Shown here piece by piece: positions 1-8,451 of a stretch of 64,000 bases of DNA. The DNA lies in contig NZ_LFRI01000157.1 in NCBI RefSeq assembly GCF_001447195.1, positions 33,020-97,019 of the forward strand. Reading direction: 5' to 3'. Origin of the DNA: Aquabacterium parvum (lineage in GTDB: Bacteria > Pseudomonadota > Gammaproteobacteria > Burkholderiales > Burkholderiaceae_C). Under the pieces are notes generated by a model, which worked only from the letters and a program-made list of their open reading frames with translations, was not told the DNA's origin and did no database searches. Positions within the stretch are counted from its first letter, which is position 1, and each line of letters begins with the position of its first letter. The position numbers were made by a program, and so were the translations under genes.

Positions 1-641
1 GCGCCGATGCCCACGATCAGGCCAGCAGAAACCAGGCGCGGCACCAGGGCCACGACCGCGTCGAGCATCTGGCCCACCGGGCGGGCCACCGCCTCCAGGC
101 CCAGGGCCTGCAGCCCCGCCGTCAGCGTGGGCAGCATCACCAGCAAAAACACCGCCGAGCCCGCCAGGCTGGCCAGCTTGCGCTCGCCCAGGGCCGAGCC
201 CAGGCCCAGGCGCTCGGCCAGGTTCTCGGAACCCGCCGCGATCAGCAAGCCTTCGACGATCTGCCTGAGGATGCGCGCCGCCAGCCAACCCACCCCCAGG
301 ATCACGACCGCGCCAAACAGGCTCGGAACGTAACCCATCAAACGCGACATCATCACGTTGACCGGGTCGAGCAAGGCCTGCAGCTGCAGCGTGCCCAACA
401 GGGCCGGCAAGGCCAGCAGCCAGACCAGGCCCGTGGCCACCTGCACCAGCACGCCGGCCAGGCCAGGGGTCTGCAGGCGGCGCTCCAGGCCGGTGCGCTG
501 CGCCAGCCGGCTCACGGTGGCGCGAACCAGGCGCGAGAGCACCCAGGCCACCAGCACGATGCCCGCAGCCGCCATCAGGCGGGGCACGAACGGCCCCACT
601 TCGGTTGCCATCAACTGCTCCACCTCCATGCGGATGTCCAT
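1..641 (-). CDS. Mechanosensitive-channel-type membrane protein with conserved TM-helix repeats (3' end outside window)
   Basis: Reading leftward from the ATG at 641, an open frame of about 213 codons runs off the window edge. An AGGAG-type ribosome site lies 8 nt upstream. The protein alternates hydrophobic helices with short amphipathic stretches, including a segment near residues 110-130 (GWLAARILRQIVEGLL) typical of the conserved TM helix repeat found in small mechanosensitive-channel relatives. It would sit in the inner membrane and may gate ions under tension. It follows the MscS gene at 696-1520 on the same strand with a 54-bp gap, so the two are probably co-transcribed. The C-terminus cannot be assessed. 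Family assignment is by motif memory only. Confidence 0.75.
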   Translation of the reverse strand, partial: MDIRMEVEQLMATEVGPFVPRLMAAAGIVLVAWVLSRLVRATVSRLAQRTGLERRLQTPGLAGVLVQVATGLVWLLALPALLGTLQLQALLDPVNVMMSRLMGYVPSLFGAVVILGVGWLAARILRQIVEGLLIAAGSENLAERLGLGSALGERKLASLAGSAVFLLVMLPTLTAGLQALGLEAVARPVGQMLDAVVALVPRLVSAGLIVGIG

Positions 642-695
642 GTGCGCTGCTCCTGCGTGTCATCGCCCGCCCGATGGCGGAACCAGGCACCCATC

Positions 696-1520
696 TTACG
701 CAGCCAGTTGCTGGAGCTTGGCGATGTGGGTGGGCGTGGGCGCCGGCCAGCCCGCTTCCTGGCAAACGCGCAGGATGGCGGCGTTGGTGTCGAAGTACAC
801 CTGCCAGTAGTCCACGGTGTGGCAATACGGGCGCACGGCGATCACGGGCCCGACCAGGTTGATGTCGAGCACGTTGACCTCGGGCACCGGCAGGTCGAGC
901 ACATTGGGCACCTTCGAGACCGCCTTGCGCAGGCGCACGATGGCGTCGGCCACATCCACGCCAGCGGCCAGCTGGGCCGTGCGGTCCACGCGCCGAGCCG
1001 GCAGGGCCGAGAAGTTCTGGATGGTGTCGCCGAAGATGCGCCCGTTGCCGACGATGGTCATGACGTTGTCCGGCGTGATCAGCGTGGTGCCGAACAGGCC
1101 CAGCTCGTGCACCGTGCCGGTGACACCGCCGATGGAGACGAAGTCACCCACCTTGAACGGGCGCAGCACCAGCATGAAGGCGCCGGCCGCGAAGTTGCCC
1201 AGCAGGCCGCTCCAGGCGGCGCCGATGGCCACGCCCGCACCGGCAATCAGCGCGGCAAAGGAGGTGGTCTGGATGCCGAAGTACCCCAGGATGCCCAGCG
1301 CCAGGGCGATGTTGAGCGTGATGGCGATGATCGAGCCCAGGTACTTGGTCAGCGTGGGGTCGACGTGGTTGCGGTTCATCGCCGCCTGCATCAGCGAGAT
1401 GGAGCGACCGATCACCCAGCGCCCGACGATCCAGAAGGCGATGGCCGCCAGGATCTTGAGCCCGACATCGAGGGCGGTGGTCGTGAGGAACTGCTGAATG
1501 GGCTGGATGTAATCGTTCAC
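696..1520 (-). CDS. MscS-family small-conductance mechanosensitive channel
   Basis: A 274-residue protein, close to E. coli MscS (286). TM segments lie near residues 18-40, 58-82 and 88-120; the third is the glycine/alanine-rich pore helix, followed by the LRPFKVGDFV beta-domain entry motif typical of MscS. The frame is open further upstream to 1712, but the GTG at 1520 has an AGGAG 6 nt before it and the residues upstream of it look non-coding, so GTG is chosen. The channel would release osmolytes on hypo-osmotic shock. Another channel-like gene follows on the same strand. Confidence 0.9.
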   Translation of the reverse strand: MNDYIQPIQQFLTTTALDVGLKILAAIAFWIVGRWVIGRSISLMQAAMNRNHVDPTLTKYLGSIIAITLNIALALGILGYFGIQTTSFAALIAGAGVAIGAAWSGLLGNFAAGAFMLVLRPFKVGDFVSIGGVTGTVHELGLFGTTLITPDNVMTIVGNGRIFGDTIQNFSALPARRVDRTAQLAAGVDVADAIVRLRKAVSKVPNVLDLPVPEVNVLDINLVGPVIAVRPYCHTVDYWQVYFDTNAAILRVCQEAGWPAPTPTHIAKLQQLAA

Positions 1521-1784
1521 GGGTCGCTCCTGTGGGGCATCGAACTGGGAGCCGATGCTAGGAGGCCGTGGGCGACAAAGCCCCATGCACAGGAGGGGGG
1601 TGGACCCATCCGAAAGTCGGGGCAGCCCACCAGCATAAGGGCGATTGGGGCCCTTGTGGGGTCCCGTTGCATCGAAACGCCGAACCCGGGGTTTCCTGCC
1701 AAATCTGCCCACCCAAAGTGGCGCGGTTTCTGCATGATGGGCATCAAGCGACCCGCTTCAACCACTTCGCCGGAGGACTCTCGC

Positions 1785-2291
1785 ATGAATTGGTTCGACA
1801 ACGTTTCGTCAGACTGCGATCAGCCCATCGCAGCGGCCTGCCTGATGCACGGCCACTGGCGTCATCAGCGGAACCCGTTCACCGCCCCGGTGCTTTGCCG
1901 GGTGGTGCTGGACGTGGCCGAACCTCGCGTGGTCGCCGCCCAGGTGATCGAACACGGCATGGTGGAAGACCTCGAGAGCTCCGAGCTCGAAGACCTGACC
2001 CATGTGCTGGTCTCGCAGGACGTGCACCGCCAGGCCCGGGCCTGGGGTTTCAACGCCTGCACCCGCCTGCCCACCTGGGCCCGCCCCAGCTTCACCGAAA
2101 GCCAGATCGAGGAGCTCGAGCGCATCGAGGGCTACCTCATCGACGCCTCGGACGACAACATCGACGACGTGCTGCAGCTGCGCGACGAGTTCCTGCGCGG
2201 CATCGGCATGACCGACCAGGACGTGATGCGCGCCGCCCGCTCTCCCGAGCAGGCGCCCTGCGGACGCAAGGGCGGTCGGCTGGTCAACTGA
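1785..2291 (+). CDS. Conserved hypothetical acidic protein, 168 aa
   Basis: The start ATG at 1785 is preceded by GGAGG 8 nt upstream, which excludes the much longer upstream extension of this frame. The product is soluble, acidic and rich in Glu/Asp in its C-terminal half (residues 105-145). No signal peptide or membrane segment is seen and no family is recognised. It is divergent from mscS and convergent with the hydrolase gene that ends at 2364. A role cannot be proposed from sequence or context. Confidence 0.7.
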   Translation: MNWFDNVSSDCDQPIAAACLMHGHWRHQRNPFTAPVLCRVVLDVAEPRVVAAQVIEHGMVEDLESSELEDLTHVLVSQDVHRQARAWGFNACTRLPTWARPSFTESQIEELERIEGYLIDASDDNIDDVLQLRDEFLRGIGMTDQDVMRAARSPEQAPCGRKGGRLVN

Positions 2292-2319
2292 GCCCGACTT
2301 GTTCGGTCGGTGATTCAGA

Positions 2320-2338
2320 CGGGGGCCCGGTGCCCCCG
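2320..2338. terminator. Hairpin between convergent genes
   Basis: A perfect 7-bp GC-rich stem with a 5-nt loop (CGGGGGC, loop CCGGT, GCCCCCG) lies between the convergent genes ending at 2291 and 2364. There is no immediate T-run; a TTTT lies about 8 nt downstream on the plus strand. It is a plausible weak or bidirectional terminator. Confidence 0.4.
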
Positions 2339-2363
2339 CTGCGGCATTTTCAACGCGACGTGA

Positions 2364-3245
2364 TCAGGCCAGGTGACGGGTCCACAGGACCTCGCCCGCC
2401 TGGAGCGGGTCGCCCGTGCGGTTGAAGGTGTCGAGCCAGACCTTGTACGTGGGCACGACGCCGGCGTCCCAAGGGTGAAAGCCGGGCTTGAAAAAGCTCA
2501 GGTAGCTGGGGATCATGCGGGTGTAGAGCCCGCCGATGCCGAACAACCACCACGCGCCCTTGGCGAACATCTTGATGCGCTGCCAGCGGCTGAAGCCGTC
2601 GACCTTGAGCATGTAGCGCGTGGTCAGGGCCACGTTGAGGTTGAACAGGAAAGTCACCATGATCAGCGCGAAGGTGCGGCGCAGGTAACCGGCCTTGGCC
2701 ACCTTCTGCAGCACGTCGAAGGCCACGGCCTTGTGCTCCATCTCTTCCATGGCGTGCCAGGCGTACATGGCGCGCATGCGGTGGTCGGCCTGGCCCAGCA
2801 CCTTGGGGTCCTCGCACAGGGCTTCGGCCATGGTGGCGGTCAGGTGCTCGGCGGCGGCGGTGTCGGCCAGCGTCACCACGGGGGCGAACTTGCTGCGCGC
2901 CCAGTTGGAGATGCCACGCTGCACGTTCTCGAGCATGTCGACGTCGATGCCCTGTTGGCGCAGTCGGTCGTTGTACTGGCTGTGCACGATGCCGTGCTGG
3001 CCCTCCTGGCGCATGAAGTCCTTGACGTCGGCCAGCAGCTTGGGGTCGGTGATCTGGTCGCGGTAATCGCGCACGCAGGAGATGAAGTAGCGCTCGCCCT
3101 CGGGGAAGATGGTCGACATGGCGTCGAAATAGCGCGACTTGAAAGCATCGCCACCAAACCAGTACTTGGGGATGTCGCCGCCGAGGTCGAAGTCCAGCTT
3201 CTCGCGGGGGACGATGACGGGCGCCTGGGTTGCGTGCTGGCTCAT
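2364..3245 (-). CDS. Putative metal-dependent hydrolase (PF10118-like)
   Basis: A 293-residue protein with an ATG at 3245 after a good ribosome site (AGGAGTCCACC). It has the layout of the bacterial PF10118 predicted metal-dependent hydrolase family: a helical region rich in conserved His and Glu (EGQHGIVHSQYN near 84-95, AWHAMEEMEHKAVAFD near 162-177) that resembles a ferritin-like diiron site, then a hydrophobic helix around 190-212. The substrate is unknown. It is transcribed alone. The pattern of metal ligands is visible; enzymatic activity is only inferred. Confidence 0.8.
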   Translation of the reverse strand: MSQHATQAPVIVPREKLDFDLGGDIPKYWFGGDAFKSRYFDAMSTIFPEGERYFISCVRDYRDQITDPKLLADVKDFMRQEGQHGIVHSQYNDRLRQQGIDVDMLENVQRGISNWARSKFAPVVTLADTAAAEHLTATMAEALCEDPKVLGQADHRMRAMYAWHAMEEMEHKAVAFDVLQKVAKAGYLRRTFALIMVTFLFNLNVALTTRYMLKVDGFSRWQRIKMFAKGAWWLFGIGGLYTRMIPSYLSFFKPGFHPWDAGVVPTYKVWLDTFNRTGDPLQAGEVLWTRHLA

Positions 3246-3357
3246 GGTGGACTCCTGGTTTTCGACGGGGGGTGTTCGAGCGTGACTTTAGGCCCGATGG
3301 CACCCGGCGCGTGAGGGAAAGTGGCGACACGCAAGGGGATTTGCGCGACGCCGACCC

Positions 3358-4599
3358 TCAGGCCGCTGCGGGCAAAACCTGCGCGGACGCGTTCGCCGCG
3401 GCGCCAGGGGCCGAGTCCAGGGGCAGCCAGGCGGTCAACCGCGTGCCCTCGTTGGACATGGAGTCGATGGCCATGCAGCCACCCAGGGCCTCGAAGCGAA
3501 AGCGCATGCCGCGCAAGCCGTGCCGGCCCGCGACGAGCCTGGAGGCATCGAACCCCTTGCCGTCGTCCCAGACTTCGACCCTCGCCAAACCGTCCTGCGC
3601 CCGCAGGCGCACCACCGCGCTGCGCGCGTTCGCGTACTTGGCCATGTTGGTCAGGGCCTCCTGCGCGAAGCGGTAAACCGCCAGGGATTTGTCCGCCGAC
3701 AGTTCGACCGCCTCCAGATCACAACGGATGGGGATTTCACAGGTGCGCGACATCTCGCTGCACAGGATCTCGAGCGAAGGCTGCAAACCCAGGGAGCGCA
3801 AGATCGATGGGGACAAGTCTTCGATGATGCGCCGTTTCAAGGCGATGCCGGCATTGAGCGACTCGACCAGGCGTTGCAGCTTCGGCTCCACCTCGGGCAC
3901 CTGTTTGAGGCTGGGCCGCATCGACGCGACGTTCAGTTTGGCCGACGTCAGCAGTGCCCCAAGCTCGTCGTGGAGCTCGCGCGCAAGCCTGGCCCGCTCG
4001 TCTTCGCGAGCGGACTGCAAGTGCTGGGTCAGCTCCCGCAAGTCCGCCATGCGCCGATTGACCTCTTGCTCCAGTCCATCACGCTCGTCTCGCAGGGCCT
4101 GACGCTGGCGCTCACGCTCGCGCTCGAAGGCACGGCTCGAGGTGATCAACGCCACCAGCACCAGCGTGCACAACACGGTCAACGAAATCACGCCAATGCG
4201 CCCGAGCAGGAAAATCTCGCGCACCGCTGCCAGGCCCTTGGCAATGTGCTGATTGCGATGCTGCATCGTGGACTGAACCTCGTCACGCAACTTCTGCATC
4301 ATCTCCAGCCCGATGCCCGTGCGCACCAATTCCATGGCGCGACTTTGCTCGCCCTGGTCGTGCAGCCGCATGACCTCAGACATCTCTGTCAGCTTGGCCT
4401 GCATCGCCGCCCGCACACGAGCCTGCAACACGCGCGTCTGCGGGTCCCGCCCGTCGCGATCGAACTGGTCGACCTGGTTCAGCTCCGCGAAGACATCGGA
4501 CGCGGCCCGCTCGTAAGGCTTGAGGTAGGCCTTGTCACCCAGCATCAGGTAACCGCGCTTGCCCGACTCGGCTTCGGTGAGCCTCTGGAAAGCGTTCAA
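3358..4599 (-). CDS. CHASE3-like sensor histidine kinase (NarL/HisKA_3 type), N-terminus apparently damaged
   Basis: The C-terminal part is a standard HisKA_3/HATPase_c kinase: LARELHDELGALL with phospho-acceptor His near residue 210, an N-box around 315 (QEALTNMAKYA) and a DDGKGFD G1 box near 345. A TM helix lies at 132-153, preceded by a CHASE3-like helical domain (EAESGKRGYLM at 10-20). CHASE3 kinases normally have a first TM helix before this domain; here the in-frame start is a TTG with no upstream ATG/GTG, and the frame closes at a TAG near 4668. A hydrophobic stretch is encoded in another frame just upstream (about 4600-4680). The response regulator at 4790-5275 precedes it on the same strand. 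Confidence 0.85.
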   Translation of the reverse strand: MNAFQRLTEAESGKRGYLMLGDKAYLKPYERAASDVFAELNQVDQFDRDGRDPQTRVLQARVRAAMQAKLTEMSEVMRLHDQGEQSRAMELVRTGIGLEMMQKLRDEVQSTMQHRNQHIAKGLAAVREIFLLGRIGVISLTVLCTLVLVALITSSRAFERERERQRQALRDERDGLEQEVNRRMADLRELTQHLQSAREDERARLARELHDELGALLTSAKLNVASMRPSLKQVPEVEPKLQRLVESLNAGIALKRRIIEDLSPSILRSLGLQPSLEILCSEMSRTCEIPIRCDLEAVELSADKSLAVYRFAQEALTNMAKYANARSAVVRLRAQDGLARVEVWDDGKGFDASRLVAGRHGLRGMRFRFEALGGCMAIDSMSNEGTRLTAWLPLDSAPGAAANASAQVLPAAA

Positions 4600-4789
4600 C
4601 AGCCGCAGCCGCCAGCGCCACGGGGATGCTGTAAGCCCCCAGTCGCACCTTCGTCCACCAACCTGCTACCTTTTTTTCATCTCGCGGCCGCCTTCCCGTG
4701 ATCGAGTCGATGTGAAGCCCGTCGGCACCATCTTTGCACCCCAGGCGGGTGCTTGTGATTTTTTTCTGCGGATCGGTTCGCGCAGGCGT

Positions 4790-5275
4790 TCAGCCGGCTC
4801 TGCCTGACAGGCTTGCGCAGTAGTCGATCAGCTCTTCGAGCTCGGACGACTTGTCGAAAACCCGATCGGCCCCCAACGCCACGCTGCGGGTTCGCATGTC
4901 GGGGGTGGCGTAGTTCGTCAAGACCACTTTGTGGCAGGGCAGATTCAGGCCGTTGGCGTGCTTGAGCACCTCCAGCCCGGTTCCCTGCTTGAGGAAAATG
5001 TCGACAATCATCAGATCGACGTCTCGACCCGAGCGCTCGAGCCACTCCTTCGCGCCGGCTTCGTCACCCGCGCAACCCACCACCCGAAGCGGCAGCATTT
5101 CTTGCAAGGTGTCGATCAGGCCGCGCAGGATCAGGCCGCTGTCCTCTACGAGAAAGCACTGCAGCGGCCTTGTCTCAGCGGCCATGTTGTCTTGATCTGC
5201 TTTGAGCATGTTCCACGCTTCAGGGGCGTCTTGCGCACCCTGATGCAAATGGTCCGATGTTTTTCGCTCGATCAT
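4790..5275 (-). CDS. Single-domain response regulator (receiver only)
   Basis: A 161-residue protein consisting of a poorly conserved leader of about 35 residues and one receiver domain. The acidic pair E44/D45, the phospho-acceptor D92 (LMIVDIF), the T/S switch region (VVLTNYA near 120) and a late Lys (DKSSELEE) are visible. There is no DNA-binding output domain, so it probably acts by phosphotransfer or protein contact. It lies directly upstream of the CHASE3 kinase gene, which should be its partner. The start could instead be one of the internal Met codons at residues 23 or 31. A TGTCAGAC sequence lies right at the start codon. Confidence 0.85.
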   Translation of the reverse strand: MIERKTSDHLHQGAQDAPEAWNMLKADQDNMAAETRPLQCFLVEDSGLILRGLIDTLQEMLPLRVVGCAGDEAGAKEWLERSGRDVDLMIVDIFLKQGTGLEVLKHANGLNLPCHKVVLTNYATPDMRTRSVALGADRVFDKSSELEELIDYCASLSGRAG

Positions 5276-5310
5276 TGTCAGACTTATCCTACTTTTCCCT
5301 CAAACAGAGG

Positions 5311-5347
5311 GAAAAAGCCCAGACCAGGGTTGATTCCAGTCCGGGCT
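5311..5347 (-). terminator. Rho-independent terminator downstream of the CsbD gene
   Basis: Read on the minus strand, a 9-bp stem (AGCCCGGAC pairing with GTCTGGGCT, one G-U) with a 14-nt loop is followed directly by five T residues. It lies 30 bp beyond the csbD-like stop and separates that gene from the response regulator gene. Confidence 0.85.
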
Positions 5348-5376
5348 GCGTCATGAGTGTGGTGTGGGTTCAACTG

Positions 5377-5592
5377 TCAGTTGAACCAATCCTTCTTCCA
5401 CTCGGACTTCCACTGCTCCACTTGCTTTTCCGCCTCGTCGCGGCTGACGCCGTAACGCTCCTGAATGCGACCGGCCAGCTGTTCACGCTTGCCGGAGATG
5501 ACGTCCAGGTCATCGTCGGTCAGCTTGCCCCACTGCTCGACGACCTTGCCCTTGATTTGCTTCCATTGACCTTCGACTCGATCCCAGTTCAT
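5377..5592 (-). CDS. CsbD-family stress protein
   Basis: A 71-residue hydrophilic protein starting MNWDRVEGQWKQIKGKVVEQWG, the hallmark of the CsbD family of small general-stress proteins (YjbJ-like). It is rich in Trp, Lys and Glu, with the internal GKREQLAGRIQERYG segment typical of the family. The biochemical role of CsbD proteins is not established; they are usually induced by starvation or osmotic stress. The start is supported by AAGGAG 7 nt upstream. It lies in a run of stress-related genes on the same strand and has its own terminator. Confidence 0.93.
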   Translation of the reverse strand: MNWDRVEGQWKQIKGKVVEQWGKLTDDDLDVISGKREQLAGRIQERYGVSRDEAEKQVEQWKSEWKKDWFN

Positions 5593-5716
5593 GGTGTTTC
5601 TCCTTGGGTTGAAACAGGTTGGTGTGGAACGGTTTGAACCGTTGATTTCATTGTCCCGAGGGGGGGCTGCGATGCATGTCAGTCAGCACTGCAAGCCCCT
5701 GTAGGACAAGCGGCCG

Positions 5717-6274
5717 TCAGCGCTCGAGCAGGTCAGACAATTCGTCGGCATGCTCTTCTTCGTCGCGCAGGATGCCCTCGAGCAACTGGCGCGTGGTCGG
5801 ATCCTTGTCGCCGATGAGCGCGATCATCTGGCGATAGGACTCCACCGCCACGCGCTCGGCGATCAGGTTGGCGCGGATCATGTCCTTGAGGCCGCTGCTC
5901 TCGTCGTAGTCGGCATGGGACAGCGATGTCAGCCGGTCGGGGTCGAACGCCGGCGAGCCACCCAGCTGGACGATGCGCTCGGCCAGCTTGTCGGCATGCC
6001 CCTGCTCAGCCACGGCATGCACCATGAATTCCGCCGCGATCGGGCCGGATTCGAGCCCCTTGGCGGTGAAGTGGTGGCGCCGGTAGCGCAGCACGCAGAC
6101 CAGCTCGGTGGCCAGCGCGCCATTGAGCAGCTCGATGACGCCGTCCTTCCAGGGGCCGTAGCTCGGCGTGACGGCGCCGTCGTCGAGGTGGGTGCGCGCC
6201 CGCTCGAGGGCCTTTTCATCGAGCTTGAGCGACGTGGCCTCGGCTTTGCGCGAGACAACGGATGTGACTTTCAT
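5717..6274 (-). CDS. Ferritin-like / bacterioferritin-type protein
   Basis: A 185-residue helical protein with the ferritin-like pattern of paired Glu and ExxH ligands: ELVCVLRYRRHHF near 57-69, AEQGHADKL near 89-97, ERVAVESY near 140-147 and DEEEHADELSDLL at the C-terminus. It belongs to the bacterioferritin-like ferritin-fold proteins and probably handles iron or reactive oxygen in the cytoplasm. Length is slightly above a canonical bacterioferritin because of an N-terminal extension of about 45 residues. The start has AAGGAG 7 nt upstream. It sits between csbD-like and DUF1328 genes in the same orientation. Confidence 0.85.
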   Translation of the reverse strand: MKVTSVVSRKAEATSLKLDEKALERARTHLDDGAVTPSYGPWKDGVIELLNGALATELVCVLRYRRHHFTAKGLESGPIAAEFMVHAVAEQGHADKLAERIVQLGGSPAFDPDRLTSLSHADYDESSGLKDMIRANLIAERVAVESYRQMIALIGDKDPTTRQLLEGILRDEEEHADELSDLLER

Positions 6275-6290
6275 GATCGATCTCCTTGGC

Positions 6291-6467
6291 TCACTTGCTG
6301 AACGCGTTCACGCCAAAGGCCACCAGGCCGATGACGACGAAGAACGCAACCAGGAACAGCACAAACAGCAACTTGGCGATGCCAGCCGCACCCGCAGCCA
6401 CGCCACTGAATCCCAACAGACCTGCGACGGCTGCGATCACGGCAAAAATGACGGCCCACTTGAGCAT
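6291..6467 (-). CDS. DUF1328 small membrane protein (YtjA-like)
   Basis: A 58-residue protein beginning [20 protein letters not shown] and ending in Phe-Ser-Lys, with two hydrophobic helices separated by a glycine/alanine turn. This is the DUF1328/YtjA family of very small inner-membrane proteins linked to stress responses. AAGGAG 6 nt before the ATG fixes the start. It lies 16 bp upstream of the ferritin-like gene on the same strand, suggesting co-transcription. Confidence 0.9.
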   Translation of the reverse strand: MLKWAVIFAVIAAVAGLLGFSGVAAGAAGIAKLLFVLFLVAFFVVIGLVAFGVNAFSK

Positions 6468-6480
6468 GTCGTTCTCCTTG

Positions 6481-7767
6481 TCAAAGTGATGACTTCACTG
6501 TCACCCCGGCACCGATTTCGTGGCGTCGGATGGGTGCCCACTTCGCTGTAGGAGAGCGCCCCGAATGCGGCTCAGGCGATGCGTTCGCCGCCGGCTGATG
6601 CGGTGTCTCGCAAGGGTCGCCCACCCGGTCGACGGGCCCGCATCCGAGCAGCACATGGAAGACCGACAGACGCGGGATGTGGCGGCCCATCGTCGCCAGA
6701 CAAACGCTGATGGGGGTGGCAACCACCAGGCCGACCGGCCCCCAAAGCGCCGTCCAGAAAGTGGCGGAAATCAGGATCGCCACCGTCCCCAGACCGGCGC
6801 GTTGGCCGTACAGGATGGGTTCGAGCACGTTGTTGGTGACGAGCTCCATCACCAGCACCAGCGCCGCGGTCTGCATGCCCATGGCCCATCCGGGCTCGGA
6901 CACCAGTGCCATCAGCAAAGGCCCTGCGCCAGCGACCACGGGACCGGCATAGGGCACGAATCGCAGCATCCCGGCCAGGATGCCCCAGGACGCAGCGCCG
7001 GGCACCCCCAACAGGCCCAACGCCACCCCGAACACCAGGCCATAGGCTGCGTTGAGCATCAACTGCGCACCCAGGTACCCGCGCAGTCGGTCGCTCGCAT
7101 CGCACAGCGCCAGTTTGGCTCTGTCGAAATTGCCGTCGGCCAGCCGGACGATGCGCTCGCGCAAATCGTTCCACTCGATCAGCATGAAGATGACGAGGAT
7201 GATGACCGCCCCGGTCTGCAGCAACACCGACAAGTAAGGCGAAGCCATCTGCAGCAATTGTTCGGCCCCGCTCGCACTTTGCATGCGCACGGTCTGCACC
7301 CTCGACGCGTTCGGCGCAGCGGGCTCGCCTGTCACGACACTGGTGGTGTTCTGCATCGCCACGTCCAGCGAATGCAGGGCCTGACCCACGCTGCGCAAGG
7401 GCATGTTCGCAGCCAGGCTCTCACGAGCATCGCGAAACTTGTGTTCGAGCGATTGCTGATACCGCGGCAGCTCCCCGACCAATCCCTCGACCTCGAGCGA
7501 CACCAGCAGGCCAGCGGCCACCATCAAGGCTCCGACGCTCCCGCACACCAGCGCGACCGCGAAGCCTCGGGGCAGCCGCATGCGCTCGATCATCCTGACC
7601 GCCGGGGCCAAGGCAAATGCAATCAGTGCCGCCAGGGCCAGCGGGGCCAGGATGCCCCGACCGAAATAAAGCCCCATGAGGACCAGACCGAAGCCGATCG
7701 CTCGAACAGACCTCGCGACGGACTTGGGCAAGACAACGCGCCTTCCCGAAGGAAACTGTGGATTCAT
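6481..7767 (-). CDS. AI-2E-family transporter, C-terminal cytoplasmic part missing or altered
   Basis: A 428-residue polytopic protein with the AI-2E/PerM layout: two helices near 20-75, a large soluble loop (about 85-185), then clustered helices including the [18 protein letters not shown] and [10 protein letters not shown] motifs (about 265-320). The family exports AI-2 or other small molecules, or acts in Na+/H+ exchange. After VFHVLLG near residue 360 the sequence changes to a low-complexity hydrophilic tail; long-form relatives continue there for some 200 residues. The gene may be a shortened long-form member. It ends 14 bp before the DUF1328 start. Confidence 0.85.
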   Translation of the reverse strand: MNPQFPSGRRVVLPKSVARSVRAIGFGLVLMGLYFGRGILAPLALAALIAFALAPAVRMIERMRLPRGFAVALVCGSVGALMVAAGLLVSLEVEGLVGELPRYQQSLEHKFRDARESLAANMPLRSVGQALHSLDVAMQNTTSVVTGEPAAPNASRVQTVRMQSASGAEQLLQMASPYLSVLLQTGAVIILVIFMLIEWNDLRERIVRLADGNFDRAKLALCDASDRLRGYLGAQLMLNAAYGLVFGVALGLLGVPGAASWGILAGMLRFVPYAGPVVAGAGPLLMALVSEPGWAMGMQTAALVLVMELVTNNVLEPILYGQRAGLGTVAILISATFWTALWGPVGLVVATPISVCLATMGRHIPRLSVFHVLLGCGPVDRVGDPCETPHQPAANASPEPHSGRSPTAKWAPIRRHEIGAGVTVKSSL

Positions 7768-7812
7768 GGCAGCACTCCCGATGGTGCCCCCATTGCACCC
7801 AGATCGTCACCT

Positions 7813-7830
7813 CGCCGACGTCGGACAAGG
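7813..7830. promoter_or_regulatory. GTCGGACAAGG half-site upstream of the AI-2E gene
   Basis: The sequence CGCCGACGTCGGACAAGG lies about 46-63 bp upstream of the AI-2E start. GTC-N-GACAAGG also occurs in the bphP and porin upstream regions, consistent with a shared operator or promoter element. The other half of the dyad is degenerate here. Confidence 0.35.
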
Positions 7831-7860
7831 CTGAGAGTGCGTGTAGGACCGCAGGAGACC

Positions 7861-8451
7861 TCAGGCCAGGCTGCGACGCATCGACTCGGTCAATGCCAGG
7901 AAGGTGAGTTGCGCAGCCCTCAGGGCCTCGGCCGCATGCCACGTTCCCTTGCTCGCCCGCGATTCAAGGCGACAGGCGAAGTCGCGCCAGGACTGCACCG
8001 CATGGTCGCCGTGCCCATGGAAGTAGGCCCAGCCGGGAGCCGGCTGTGAGGCGGTGCCGGCAACACCCTGATGCTGTCGGCACAACACCCGACCGCCCAG
8101 CATCGAGCCCCAGATGACGTAGGCGCTGCCCCACGCATGCTCCGCATTGTTGAGCCAATCCATGCGGGGCTCCATCCGCCGTGGAATCAATCCCAGCTGC
8201 TCAGCGTCGTCCTTGAGTTGCGGCCAGCGCGAGCCACGGACCATGAACAGCTGATCCGGCTCTGGCAGGGCCATCAGCATGCGAGGCTCCCAGGCGACGT
8301 GGAAATCGAGCAAGGCTTGCATGACCTTGCGGTGGTGCCGCGGATCGCTGAGCCGGTCCGCGTCCATCTCGAGTTCGATGGCGTCGTGATGGGAGCGGGT
8401 GCCGGCCTTGAGGGACTGCAGGCAGGAAGGGGATGCGGCGATCGCGTTCAT
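7861..8451 (-). CDS. bphO: Biliverdin-producing heme oxygenase (bacteriophytochrome partner)
   Basis: A 196-residue protein of heme oxygenase type. The proximal heme ligand region LKAGTRSHHDAIE is at 14-26, with His21 or His22 as ligand. The distal-helix region GSAYVIWGSMLGGRVL is near 108-123. It would cleave heme to biliverdin, the chromophore of the phytochrome encoded just upstream. Its ATG overlaps the TGA of the phytochrome gene by 4 bp (ATGA at 8448-8451), strong evidence for translational coupling. The frame is open further upstream, but the overlap and the homology to the family start favour this ATG. Confidence 0.92.
   Translation of the reverse strand: MNAIAASPSCLQSLKAGTRSHHDAIELEMDADRLSDPRHHRKVMQALLDFHVAWEPRMLMALPEPDQLFMVRGSRWPQLKDDAEQLGLIPRRMEPRMDWLNNAEHAWGSAYVIWGSMLGGRVLCRQHQGVAGTASQPAPGWAYFHGHGDHAVQSWRDFACRLESRASKGTWHAAEALRAAQLTFLALTESMRRSLA

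Noticed and set aside
642..1784. N-terminal extension of the 168-aa protein frame
   Set aside because: It overlaps mscS in antisense; the ATG at 1785 with its ribosome site is the real start.
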